NCBI RefSeq assembly: GCF_013404075.1 | Contig: NZ_JACBJQ010000012.1 | Span: 88,772 to 152,771 of the forward strand | Length of the DNA stretch: 64,000 nucleotides | Source of the DNA: Mycolicibacterium vinylchloridicum | GTDB lineage: Bacteria; Actinomycetota; Actinomycetes; Mycobacteriales; Mycobacteriaceae | Direction: 5' to 3' | In this document: piece by piece, positions 25,395 through 34,951 of the stretch | How positions within the stretch are numbered: the first letter of the stretch is position 1 | Layout: every line of letters starts with the position of its first letter | Made by a program: the position numbers and the translations under genes | Notes under the pieces: model-generated | Seen by the model: only the letters and a program-made list of their open reading frames with translations | Database searches by the model: none | Told to the model about the DNA's origin: nothing

Positions 25395-25848
25395 ATGGAT
25401 CTCTTCTCTTTCTCTGGATTCCCCCGTCCTGAAACCCAAAGTACCCATGAGGTTTTGCAGCAAACCTTCGTGCTGCCAGCATGATTCGCAAGGGCCACGA
25501 GCGTTACAGGTCGCTGGGGTGATGTTGCGCCCACTTCGGTCGAACCGGCGGTGCGAGAGCCGTCGGCACGTTGTGGGTTCTTATTGCGCTGGCAGATTTC
25601 TTAACTGATCGTGATCCCCACCGTGACGCAATCGTGATGTGGGCAAAGATGAATACCGCTGGGACAGTGCGGGTTTAACACGCGGGGGCGGGTGGCTACC
25701 ACCTGAATTGGTCGTGAATTTCCCTGCGCGTGCCCTGTGATGCACCAGTCAGTGCGAATACCGACCGGGCAGAGCGGGTAGAGCCATGAACGAGGCGCAA
25801 CAACCCCGCGCCGACACCATGAAGTCAACGCATAAGGGGAGAAACGCG
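25395..25848. other. Long intergenic region without a supported gene
   Basis: 454 bases between the divergent starts of the hemophore-like gene and the ferritin-like gene. The composition is less GC-rich than the neighbours. Short frames are present (for example 28 codons from an ATG near 25521), but none has a ribosome site or convincing codon use. A GGTTT...GGGTG pair near 25670-25695 weakly resembles a SigF promoter, but the spacer is short. The region probably holds two promoters and their regulation. Confidence 0.5.
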
Positions 25849-26811
25849 ATGACCACGCCAGATACCACCACTCTGCTCGCCCAGCTGCGGGCGGTGCTCG
25901 ACCTGACCAACACCGAGATCCAGATCGCCGAGACCAGGGTGACGCAGGCTCGCACCGACGCGGTGCGCACCGAGCTCACCCAGAACGCCGCGAACGGCCG
26001 TGAGCGGGCCGAAGCGATCGAGAGCGCGATCCGCGACCTCGGTGGCTTTCCCGATCTCATCGGTCCGTTCTTCGGGCGCGCCGCCGCAGCGGTGAAAGCG
26101 CTCACCGAACAGGCGCAACCGTTCGACGAGGCCCTGCTCGGTGACCTCGCTCTGGAGGGTCAGCTGCTCGATCGGGCGCGCTACCTCAAGGCGCTGGCTG
26201 TCGCGGCCAAGCAGCCCGAGGTCGAAAGCCTGGCCAACCGCCTGATCACCGCGCACTCGGCGACCGTCGATTGGCTGACCACGGTGCTGGCCGAGGACGC
26301 GCTGGGCGGACCGGCCGCGTTGCGCCGCACGCCGCTGCAGATCCTCACCGGGCTGACCGTCCGGGTGGCCAACTGGCCGGTGATCTCGTCGGTCCGCGGT
26401 ATCGACCGGGCCCTGGACGCACTGCGCAACAGCCGTCCCGTCGTCGACCAACTGGTCACCCGCGGCCAGCACGCCGGCGAAGTGGCCGTCAAGGCCGCGA
26501 CGGGCGCGCGGGATGCGGCGCTGGAGACCGCCGAGAAGGTGGCTCGCCGCGAAGGCGCCGACGGCGCGGCCGACGCGCTGCACTCGCTGCGCAGCGCCAC
26601 CGGGGTGCTGTCGGCCGAGGAACTACCGATCGCCAACTATGACGAGCTCAACCTCAACGACGCTGTCGCCGCGGTGAAGGAACTCGAGGATCCCGCCGAC
26701 ATTCGCGCCATCGTCGCCTACGAGGAGGCCAACAAGAATCGGGCACGCCTGGTCTCGGCCGCCCAGACCCGGGTCGCTGCCATCGCGCAGGAGATCGTCG
26801 GCATCGACTGA
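25849..26811 (+). CDS. Ferritin-like-fold protein with lipid-droplet-protein-like C-terminus
   Basis: 320 residues from ATG 25849, after AGGGGAGAAA; the frame is open to 25786 without a good site. The N-terminal 160 residues are a four-helix, ferritin-like arrangement (LLAQLRAVLDLTNTEIQIAE, ALLGDLALEGQLLDRARYLK). The central part is Ala-rich and helical (AGEVAVKAATGARDAALETAE). The C-terminus, PIANYDELNLNDAVAAVKEL, resembles the DUF8129-type ending of mycobacterial lipid-droplet-associated proteins. No full iron-binding ExxH set is obvious, so function is open: a stress or storage-associated surface-helix protein is one possibility. Confidence 0.55.
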   Translation: MTTPDTTTLLAQLRAVLDLTNTEIQIAETRVTQARTDAVRTELTQNAANGRERAEAIESAIRDLGGFPDLIGPFFGRAAAAVKALTEQAQPFDEALLGDLALEGQLLDRARYLKALAVAAKQPEVESLANRLITAHSATVDWLTTVLAEDALGGPAALRRTPLQILTGLTVRVANWPVISSVRGIDRALDALRNSRPVVDQLVTRGQHAGEVAVKAATGARDAALETAEKVARREGADGAADALHSLRSATGVLSAEELPIANYDELNLNDAVAAVKELEDPADIRAIVAYEEANKNRARLVSAAQTRVAAIAQEIVGID

Positions 26812-26826
26812 CCTTTCAGCGACGTG

Positions 26827-26852
26827 GCCCGGCGATGGCGACATCGCCGGGC
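26827..26852. terminator. Bidirectional hairpin terminator
   Basis: A perfect 11-bp stem, GCCCGGCGATG/CATCGCCGGGC, with tetraloop GCGA lies between the convergent stops at 26811 and 26868 (sigG). It has the strength and position of an intrinsic terminator for both strands, without a U-tract. Confidence 0.75.
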
Positions 26853-26867
26853 TACTGCGTTGTGCGG

Positions 26868-27863
26868 CTAAAGAAACTCGGGCAGGCCGAATTTCGCGAA
26901 CAAGCTGGTGTCCAGGAATGCCACCACGTGCGAGATGCCGGCGGGGCCGATGTCGAGCACATGCAGCTGAAAGGGCACGTGACGACCATTGGTTTCGGGC
27001 AGGCGCATGTACATGGCCGCGGCCGGCTGCCCGTTGGCAGTCAGCGGTAGCAGCCGCATATCGTCAGCCTTTTCCGCCGGGCAGTTGTGGTGGATGAGCG
27101 CGCCGATGGCGGGGCCACCCCGATACCAGCCGTCGAACGGCGGCATCTCCCAAACCGCTTCGGCGGTAAACATTTCCACCAGCCGTTCGATGTCGTAGTC
27201 CTCGAATGCCGAGATGTAGCGGTCCAGCTGGTCGCGGGCTTCGGCGGAATCCGGCGTGGAGAGCTGGTCGTCCTGGCTGGGTCCGACGGCATCGAGCTGC
27301 GCGCGGGCCCGTTGCAGCAGACTGTTGACGGCGGCGACGGAGGTGCCGACCGCCTCGGCGACCTCGGCGGCCTTCCACTGCAACACATCACGCAACACCA
27401 GCACGGCCCGCTGCCGCGGTGACAGATGTTGCAGCGCCGCGACGAAAGCCAATCGCACGGATTCCCGTGAGCCCACGATTTCCGACGGGTCGGTGGCGGA
27501 ATCAGGCAATGGTTCCAGCCACGGCACCTCGGCGCGCTCGACGAGTTCGTCGGTGGGCTGCGAACTCGGCGCACCCAGACCCGTCGGCAACGGCCGGCGC
27601 TGCCTGCCCTCCAGGGAGGTCAAGCAGGTGTTGGTGGCGATGCGATGCAGCCAGGTGCGCACCGAGGACTTGCCCTCGAACCGGTCATAGGACTTCCACG
27701 CCCGCAGGAAGGTCTCCTGCACCAGATCCTCGGCGTCGTGCAACGACCCGGTCATCCGGTAGCAGTGGGCCAGCAACTCGCGCCGATAGGGCTCGGCCTG
27801 GGCCAGGAAATCGCCCCGGCTCGGGTCGAGTCCGTCGTCAAGATTATGTGCGAGCACGCTCAC
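26868..27863 (-). CDS. sigG: ECF sigma factor SigG with C-terminal SnoaL-like domain
   Basis: 331 residues. Sigma-70 region 2 (about 24-90: LLAHCYRMTGSLHDAEDLVQ and WLHRIATNTCL) and region 4 (about 145-200: LSPRQRAVLVLRDVLQWKAA). A SnoaL/NTF2-like domain of about 110 residues follows (YISAFEDYDIERLVEMFTAEA). Sigma factors with this fused domain typically lack a classical anti-sigma factor and are controlled through the extension. GTG 27863 lies 8 nt after TAAGCT (27872-27877), a near-leaderless start. It is divergent from the monoacylglycerol lipase gene. M. tuberculosis sigG responds to DNA damage; no SOS-type box was seen here. Confidence 0.9.
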   Translation of the reverse strand: MSVLAHNLDDGLDPSRGDFLAQAEPYRRELLAHCYRMTGSLHDAEDLVQETFLRAWKSYDRFEGKSSVRTWLHRIATNTCLTSLEGRQRRPLPTGLGAPSSQPTDELVERAEVPWLEPLPDSATDPSEIVGSRESVRLAFVAALQHLSPRQRAVLVLRDVLQWKAAEVAEAVGTSVAAVNSLLQRARAQLDAVGPSQDDQLSTPDSAEARDQLDRYISAFEDYDIERLVEMFTAEAVWEMPPFDGWYRGGPAIGALIHHNCPAEKADDMRLLPLTANGQPAAAMYMRLPETNGRHVPFQLHVLDIGPAGISHVVAFLDTSLFAKFGLPEFL

Positions 27864-27919
27864 GTCAACCGAGCTTACGCACGCGCACCGACAAGAGGCC
27901 GGGTCTTACCGCCGGTTAG

Positions 27920-29802
<1,883 letters not shown>

Positions 29803-29850
29803 GTTCGGGCCGGCGCGCTGATGTCAGCGGCCTCGGCTAGGTTGCCAATC

Positions 29851-30600
29851 GTGACCGACGACAAGATGCTGGCGCGAATCGCAGCGCTGCTGCGCCAGGC
29901 CGAAGGCACCGACAACGTCCACGAGGCCGAGGCGTTCATGGCCGCCGCCCAGCGGCTGGCCACTGCCACGTCGATCGATCTGGCCGTCGCGCGGGCCCAT
30001 TCGGCCACCAGGACCGCCGCACAGGCGCCGACCCAGCGGACCATCACCATCGGCGAACCCGGCGCCCGCGGCCTGCGCACCTACGTGCAGCTGTTCGCGG
30101 GTATCGCGGCGGCCAACGACGTGCAGTGCGACGTCGCCTCGAACTCGACGTTCGTCTACGCCTACGGATTCACCGAGGACATCGACGCCAGCCACGCCCT
30201 GTACGCCAGCCTGGTCGTGCAGATGGTGCGCTCGTGCGACGCCTACCTGGCCACCGGAGCGCACAAGCCCACGCCGACGATCACCGCGCGGCTGAACTTC
30301 CAGCTGGCCTTCGGTGCCCGTGTCGCCCAGCGCCTTTCCGAGGCGCGGGAGGAGGCCCGCCAGGAAGCCACGCGGGATCGGAGAACCGCACCGGGAACAG
30401 CTTTGGCGTTGCGTAACAAGGAAGTCGAGCTGCGCGACCACTACCGGCAGACGTCCAAGGCGCGCGGAACCTGGCAGGCCAGCCGCGCGTCGGCAGGGTA
30501 TTCGTCGGCCGCGCGGCGCGCCGGTGACCGGGCCGGCCGGCAGGCCCGGCTGGGGTCCAGCCCCGAGTTGCCGGGGGCGCGGACCCGGCTGCCCAGGTGA
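29851..30600 (+). CDS. DUF2786 protein (Rv0184-like)
   Basis: 249 residues from GTG 29851, which lies 7 nt after TAGGTT (29838-29843); an ATG at 29821 would precede the -10 and is rejected. The N-terminus DDKMLARIAALLRQAEGTDN is the DUF2786 signature. The C-terminal 90 residues are strongly basic and helical (RLSEAREEARQEATRDRRT), possibly nucleic-acid binding. The function is unknown. Its stop overlaps the next gene, a metallohydrolase, as GTGA; this pair is conserved as Rv0184-Rv0185. Confidence 0.85.
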   Translation: MTDDKMLARIAALLRQAEGTDNVHEAEAFMAAAQRLATATSIDLAVARAHSATRTAAQAPTQRTITIGEPGARGLRTYVQLFAGIAAANDVQCDVASNSTFVYAYGFTEDIDASHALYASLVVQMVRSCDAYLATGAHKPTPTITARLNFQLAFGARVAQRLSEAREEARQEATRDRRTAPGTALALRNKEVELRDHYRQTSKARGTWQASRASAGYSSAARRAGDRAGRQARLGSSPELPGARTRLPR

Positions 30601-31094
30601 CGGCGCGCGACAGCCAACGCTCCCGCGTCTACGCGGCCGAAGAGTTCGTCCGCACCCTCTTCGACCGTGCTGCTCAACATGGTTCACGCACCATCGACTT
30701 CTTCGGCGCCCAGCTCACCCTGCCCCCGGAGGGGCGGTTCGCGTCCATCCCCTCGGCACAGCGCTACGTCGACGACGTTCTCGCGCTGCCCGCCGTGACC
30801 GCCCGCTGGCCGGAACCGGGCCCGCTCAGCGTGCGCCCGCGCCGTGCCGCCGGCGCCGCCCACTACGAAAATGTCTCCGGCACAGGCATTATCGCGGTCC
30901 CAGACCGGGACTCCGCCGACTGGGCGATGCGGGAGCTGGTCCTGCTGCACGAGATCGCCCACCACCTGACACCGCAGGGCCCGGCCCACGGGCCGGACTT
31001 CATCGCGACGTTCTGTGAGCTGGCCGCCCTGGTGATGGGACCGGAGGTCGGCCACGTGCTGCGCGTCGTATACGCCAAAGAGGGCGTGCGATAA
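30597..31094 (+). CDS. TIGR04338-type metallohydrolase (Rv0185-like)
   Basis: 165 residues. A zincin-like motif LLHEIAHHLTPQGPAHGPDF gives HExxHH with a downstream His and is the only clear catalytic feature. It has no signal peptide, so it is probably cytoplasmic. It is always coupled to the DUF2786 gene in mycobacteria, which suggests a two-protein system of unknown role. Start GTG 30597. Confidence 0.82.
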   Translation: MTARDSQRSRVYAAEEFVRTLFDRAAQHGSRTIDFFGAQLTLPPEGRFASIPSAQRYVDDVLALPAVTARWPEPGPLSVRPRRAAGAAHYENVSGTGIIAVPDRDSADWAMRELVLLHEIAHHLTPQGPAHGPDFIATFCELAALVMGPEVGHVLRVVYAKEGVR

Positions 31095-31134
31095 CTCACT
31101 CGAAGATCACAGCCTTGGGGAGGATACTCGAGCG

Positions 31135-31749
31135 ATGCGCCATGAAGTGACGACCGCTGCCGAGCTTCGGGCGATCGTGGGCGAACCCGACCCTTACGTC
31201 GCCAACAAGGTCAAGGACCGGCTCTCGCCGGTCCAGTGCGACTGGCTTGCCCATTCGCCGTTGGCGTTCGTCGCCACGGCGGATGAGCAAGGACGCGTGG
31301 ATGTCTCGCCGAAAGGTGATCCGCCGGGATTCGTCCATGTCATCGACGAGCGGACCATCGCGATCCCGGACCGGACCGGCAACAAGCGCGTCGACGGGTA
31401 CCTCAACCTGCTGCAACGGCCCCAAGTCGGCACCGTGTTCCTGATCCCCGGTCGCGGTGACACGCTCCGGATCAACGGTCGGGCCCGCATCCTGGCCGAC
31501 GCCGACTACTTCGACACGATGATCGTCCAGGGTAAGCGGCCACTGCTGGCGATGGAGATCGACATCGAGGAAGTGTTCTTCCACTGCGCCAAGGCTTTTC
31601 TGCGGTCCGACGCCTGGAAGCCCGAGACCTGGAACCCGACCGCTTTACCCAGCGTGGCTCAACTGGCCAGGGCGCTGCGGACGGACTGGACCGATGCTCA
31701 ACTCGAAGAGCGCTACAGCGAGGAGAACATCCGGCGCTCGATGTACTAG
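31135..31749 (+). CDS. PPOX-class flavin-dependent oxidoreductase (pyridoxamine-phosphate-oxidase-like)
   Basis: 204 residues. The split-barrel FMN-binding fold is seen in LAHSPLAFVATADEQGRVDVSPKGDPPG and GNKRVDGYLNLLQRPQVGTVFLIP. It resembles the MSMEG/DR_2398 group of FMN enzymes with a C-terminal extension (about 150-204) of helical type. The substrate is unknown; F420 or FMN are possible cofactors. The stop shares the tetranucleotide CTAG with the convergent oxidoreductase stop. Confidence 0.8.
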   Translation: MRHEVTTAAELRAIVGEPDPYVANKVKDRLSPVQCDWLAHSPLAFVATADEQGRVDVSPKGDPPGFVHVIDERTIAIPDRTGNKRVDGYLNLLQRPQVGTVFLIPGRGDTLRINGRARILADADYFDTMIVQGKRPLLAMEIDIEEVFFHCAKAFLRSDAWKPETWNPTALPSVAQLARALRTDWTDAQLEERYSEENIRRSMY

Positions 31750-33968
31750 CCGGCCCGGGCGACCTCGACCGGCAGCGCGTTGAGTACGGCGGTGCCCGAC
31801 AACGGATCGAGGCGTGTGCCGTCATTCAGGTTGTTGACGTTCACGCCCGGCACCCGTGCGGCCACCTGCATCCGGGTGCCCGGCTCGGTGTGACCCCAGC
31901 CGTGTGGCAGTGACACCACGCCCGGCCGGATCGCATCGGTGATCTCAACGGGCACTTCGAGTTTCCCGCCCGGACCGGTGATCACAGCCATGTCCTCCAG
32001 GCCCAGTCGCGCGGCGTCGTCGGGATGGATCTGCAGTGTGCAGCGATTGGAGCCGCCCGACAGCGCAGGCAGGTTGTGCATCCAGCTGTTGTTCGAGCGC
32101 AGGTGGCGCCGGCCGATCAGCAGGAAGCCCGGCGCCGACGTCAGCGACGTGAGCAGCCGCGGGATATCGGCCAGGATCAGCTCGGGATCCAATTCGACTG
32201 TCCCCGAGGGTGTTCGGAGAACCTCGGGAATGCGGGGGACCAGTGCGCCGAGGTCCACTCCGTGTGGGGTGTCCTTCACCTTCTGCAGGGTCAGGCCCTC
32301 GGGGTTGGTGCCGAACGCATCACCGAACGGGCCCAGCCGCAGCATCATGTCCAGCCGTCGCTCGTAGCCGCGGCCATCGGGCAGCATCGCCGTCAGCTCC
32401 TCGACCGACCGGCCGGCGACCGGGGAGTGCTCGTCGGCGACTTCCTTGCTCAGCGTCGAGCCGATCACCTGATCGTCGACCAGCTTCGGGTCCGCGTCGG
32501 GGCCCATGCCCAGCACGATCAGTGCCAGCCGGGCGAGGATCTCGCACTCGTCGGGCCGTCCCTCCGGTAGCGGCAGCACCGGCGGGGAGAACCGCGCGTT
32601 GTTGCGCACCACCGCGGCGCTGAGCGCGAGGTCGAAATGCGCTGCGCGAGAGGGCGGCGGCGGAGGCAGGATCACGTCGGCATGCCGGGTGGTCTCGTTG
32701 AGGTAAGGATCCACCGACACCATGAAGCCGACGCTTTCCAGGGCATCGGCCAGGCGGGCACCGTCCGGCGCAGACAGCACCGGGTTGCCCGCGATAGTGA
32801 TCATCGCCCGGATCTGTCCCTCGCCGGGGGTCTCGATCTCCTCGGCAAGCGCGACCGCGGGCATTTCGGAGAGCACCTCGTTGTGACCCGAGACCCGGCT
32901 GCGCCAGCGACCGGTCTTGAAGCCTCGGCCGGGACGCGCCGGTCGCGGGGCGCCGGCGATCGGAGAACTGGCGAACATCACCCCGCCGGGCCGGTCCAGA
33001 TTGCCGGTCAAGATATTGACCACGTCCACCAGCCAGCTGGTCAGCGTGCCGAACTCGACCGTCGAGGTGCCGATCCGGCCGTAAACCGCAGCACTGGGGG
33101 CGGCGGCGATTTCGCGTGCGAGGGTGCGGATTTCGTCGGCATCGACACCGCAGTGCCCGCAGACGACCTCCGGTGCGAAGTCCTGCGCGGCCGCCCGCAC
33201 CCGATCCAGCCCCGTGACGTGGTCGGCGAGCACGCCAAGGTCGACCAGATCCTCGTCGAAGAGCACGTGCACGACCGCGAACAGCAGCGCGGCGTCCGAG
33301 CCGGGGCGCACGGGCAGGTGCAGATCGGCGAGTTCGGCGGTGCGGGTACGGCTGGGATCGATCACCACCAGCTTGCCGCCGCGGCGGCGCAACGCTTTGA
33401 TCTTGCCGGGGAAATCGGCAGCGGTGGCCAGAGAACCGTTGGACACCAACGGGTTTCCGCCGATGATCACCAGATAGTCGGTGCGGTCGAGGTCGGGCAC
33501 GGTGAAGGCCACCGGATTGCCGTACAGATAGCCGCAGGACACATGCTTGGGCATTTGATCCAGGGTGCTGGCGGAGTACACCTGCCGGGTGCCCAGCGAC
33601 TTGATGAGGACGGGCCCGTAGAGCGAACCGGCGATGGTGTGCGCGTTGGGGTTGCCCAGGTACAGCGCCACCGACGCACCGCCGGTCTCGCCGATGACGC
33701 GTTGCAGTCCCTCGGCGGCCGCGGCGAAGGCTTCTGGCCAGGTGGCCTCGACCAGTTCCCCGTCGCGGCGCACGAGCGGGTTCTGCAACCGGTCGGGATC
33801 GTTGTCGAGCTCGGCGAAACTGGCACCCTTCGGGCAGATGAAGCCATGGCTGAAGACGTCGTCACGATCGCCCCGGGCCGCGGCGATCCGGTCGTTGTCA
33901 TCGATGGTGAGGACCATCCCGCAGGTGGCCTCGCACAGCGGGCAGATGCGCAAAGCGGTGCGGCTCAT
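31746..33968 (-). CDS. Molybdopterin-dependent oxidoreductase (Rv0197-like)
   Basis: 740 residues from ATG 33968, with GAGGTGG upstream; the frame is open to 34076 without a good site. A 4Fe-4S cluster site is given by Cys9, Cys12, Cys16 and Cys45 (CPLCEATC and GFICPKG). Molybdopterin-binding domains follow, with NPNAHTIAGSLYGPVLIKSL and GGNPLVSNGS, and a C-terminal MopB_CT barrel (PLSGTAVLNALPVEV). It belongs to the formate-dehydrogenase/assimilatory reductase type; the electron donor and substrate are not known. A 22-codon ORF overlaps the start. Confidence 0.88.
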   Translation of the reverse strand: MSRTALRICPLCEATCGMVLTIDDNDRIAAARGDRDDVFSHGFICPKGASFAELDNDPDRLQNPLVRRDGELVEATWPEAFAAAAEGLQRVIGETGGASVALYLGNPNAHTIAGSLYGPVLIKSLGTRQVYSASTLDQMPKHVSCGYLYGNPVAFTVPDLDRTDYLVIIGGNPLVSNGSLATAADFPGKIKALRRRGGKLVVIDPSRTRTAELADLHLPVRPGSDAALLFAVVHVLFDEDLVDLGVLADHVTGLDRVRAAAQDFAPEVVCGHCGVDADEIRTLAREIAAAPSAAVYGRIGTSTVEFGTLTSWLVDVVNILTGNLDRPGGVMFASSPIAGAPRPARPGRGFKTGRWRSRVSGHNEVLSEMPAVALAEEIETPGEGQIRAMITIAGNPVLSAPDGARLADALESVGFMVSVDPYLNETTRHADVILPPPPPSRAAHFDLALSAAVVRNNARFSPPVLPLPEGRPDECEILARLALIVLGMGPDADPKLVDDQVIGSTLSKEVADEHSPVAGRSVEELTAMLPDGRGYERRLDMMLRLGPFGDAFGTNPEGLTLQKVKDTPHGVDLGALVPRIPEVLRTPSGTVELDPELILADIPRLLTSLTSAPGFLLIGRRHLRSNNSWMHNLPALSGGSNRCTLQIHPDDAARLGLEDMAVITGPGGKLEVPVEITDAIRPGVVSLPHGWGHTEPGTRMQVAARVPGVNVNNLNDGTRLDPLSGTAVLNALPVEVARAG

Positions 33969-34033
33969 GCGACCACCTCGCAGGCTCGGGTGCCGCATGT
34001 CTGCTGTTGATTCGCTCCGCAAGCGTCGCTCAT
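33965..34033 (-). CDS. Putative 22-residue cysteine-containing leader peptide
   Basis: ATG 34033 starts MSDACGANQQQTCGTRACEV and ends in TGA that overlaps the oxidoreductase ATG as ATGA. Three cysteines in 22 residues, no obvious Shine-Dalgarno, but TTGCCA and CACAGT hexamers 18 bp apart with the second 7 nt before ATG, as expected of a leaderless promoter. Cysteine leader peptides that attenuate translation are known in mycobacteria. The downstream gene makes a cysteine-ligated Fe-S enzyme. Confidence 0.4.
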   Translation of the reverse strand: MSDACGANQQQTCGTRACEVVA

Positions 34034-34099
34034 GCCTGCCACTGTGCTCTGCCCACAGACTCGCTGGCAAGCCCAACCAACCGGATGGTCAGATTTCCG

Positions 34100-34861
34100 C
34101 TAGCTCGACCAGACCGGCGAACTCAGCGCCCCGTGGAGCGCCTCCGCAATGCGGTCCCGGTGGCGGTTGAATCGCTCGGTCGGCGCGGGCACCGAAATCG
34201 CGACGATATTGCCACCGACCGCTCGCCCGGCGATGCCCGCGGCCGAGATGCCGTCGGTGTGCTCGTCGCGGTCGAAAGCGACTCGGCTGGTCCGGATCTC
34301 GCGGATCTCGGCGCGGACCCGGTCGGCCTCCGACGGATCGAGCGCAGCCAACGCGGAGTCGACGTCGGCGTCGTCGAACAGCGCCAGCGCCGCCTTCCCG
34401 TTGGCGGTGTCGTGGAGGGTGAACCGCCCGCCGATCGCCGAGACGGCTCGCAGCCGGTGCGGTGACTCGATCTGGTCGATGAACAGCATCTGCCCGCCGC
34501 GGTACACCGAGAGGTCCGCGGTTTCCCCGGTGGCTTCGGCGACGCGTTCCAGGGTGGGCCGGAATGCCGAGGTGATGTGCGCGGCGTTGGCGCTGGCCAA
34601 ACCGAGTAGCCGCTCGCCCAGGATGATGCGGCCGTCGTCGTCCACGGCGGCGAACCCCACCTCGACCAGACCGAACAGCAACCGGCGCGCGGTGGACTTG
34701 GCCAGGCCCAGCCTGCTGTGCAGGTCGACGAGTCGCAGCCGGCCCGGAGCGGTCGCGATTTCGTCGAGTGCGGCCGCGGCACGGCGCAGTACCTGAATGC
34801 CGTCGTCGCGGGCGCTTGACCCGTGGTTATTGCCGACCACGGAAATTTCCGGATCTGCCAT
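34100..34861 (-). CDS. IclR family transcriptional regulator
   Basis: 253 residues from ATG 34861. The winged helix contains GRLRLVDLHSRLGLAKSTARRLLFGLVEVGF. The GAF-like IclR ligand domain includes LSVYRGGQMLFIDQIESPHR and GFAAVDDDGR. It is divergent from the FAD oxidase-hydrolase operon with two palindromes between them, so it very likely controls that operon. IclR proteins commonly bind aromatic or organic acids; the ligand here is unknown. The frame upstream to 34918 is not needed. Confidence 0.85.
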   Translation of the reverse strand: MADPEISVVGNNHGSSARDDGIQVLRRAAAALDEIATAPGRLRLVDLHSRLGLAKSTARRLLFGLVEVGFAAVDDDGRIILGERLLGLASANAAHITSAFRPTLERVAEATGETADLSVYRGGQMLFIDQIESPHRLRAVSAIGGRFTLHDTANGKAALALFDDADVDSALAALDPSEADRVRAEIREIRTSRVAFDRDEHTDGISAAGIAGRAVGGNIVAISVPAPTERFNRHRDRIAEALHGALSSPVWSS

Positions 34862-34894
34862 CTCATCGTCCCTTCCCCGGACGTTCCCCGAGCG

Positions 34895-34911
34895 GTATTG
34901 TGCCGCAATAC
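34895..34911. promoter_or_regulatory. Candidate IclR operator 1
   Basis: GTATTG-TGCCG-CAATAC is a perfect 6-bp-arm inverted repeat with a 5-bp centre, 17 bp in all. It lies between the IclR start (34861) and the FAD oxidase start (34952). IclR-family proteins bind dyads of similar size. Confidence 0.55.
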
Positions 34912-34927
34912 GGATCATACCGATCCG
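34911..34927. promoter_or_regulatory. Candidate IclR operator 2
   Basis: CGGATC-ATACC-GATCCG is a second perfect 17-bp dyad with the same 6-5-6 layout. It shares base 34911 with the first and so forms a direct continuation. Its half-sites differ in sequence, so it may serve a second protein or a tetramer. Confidence 0.5.
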
Positions 34928-34951
34928 GAATGTGAATCAAAGGAGGCTTCG

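Noticed and set aside
25665..25700. Possible SigF promoter GGTTT...GGGTG
   Set aside because: The spacer is about 13 bp and the -10 half is incomplete; kept only as a note in the intergenic entry.
32637..34010. A 457-codon plus-strand frame opposite the molybdopterin oxidoreductase
   Set aside because: The minus strand carries the conserved Cys cluster and molybdopterin motifs; the plus frame has no domain.
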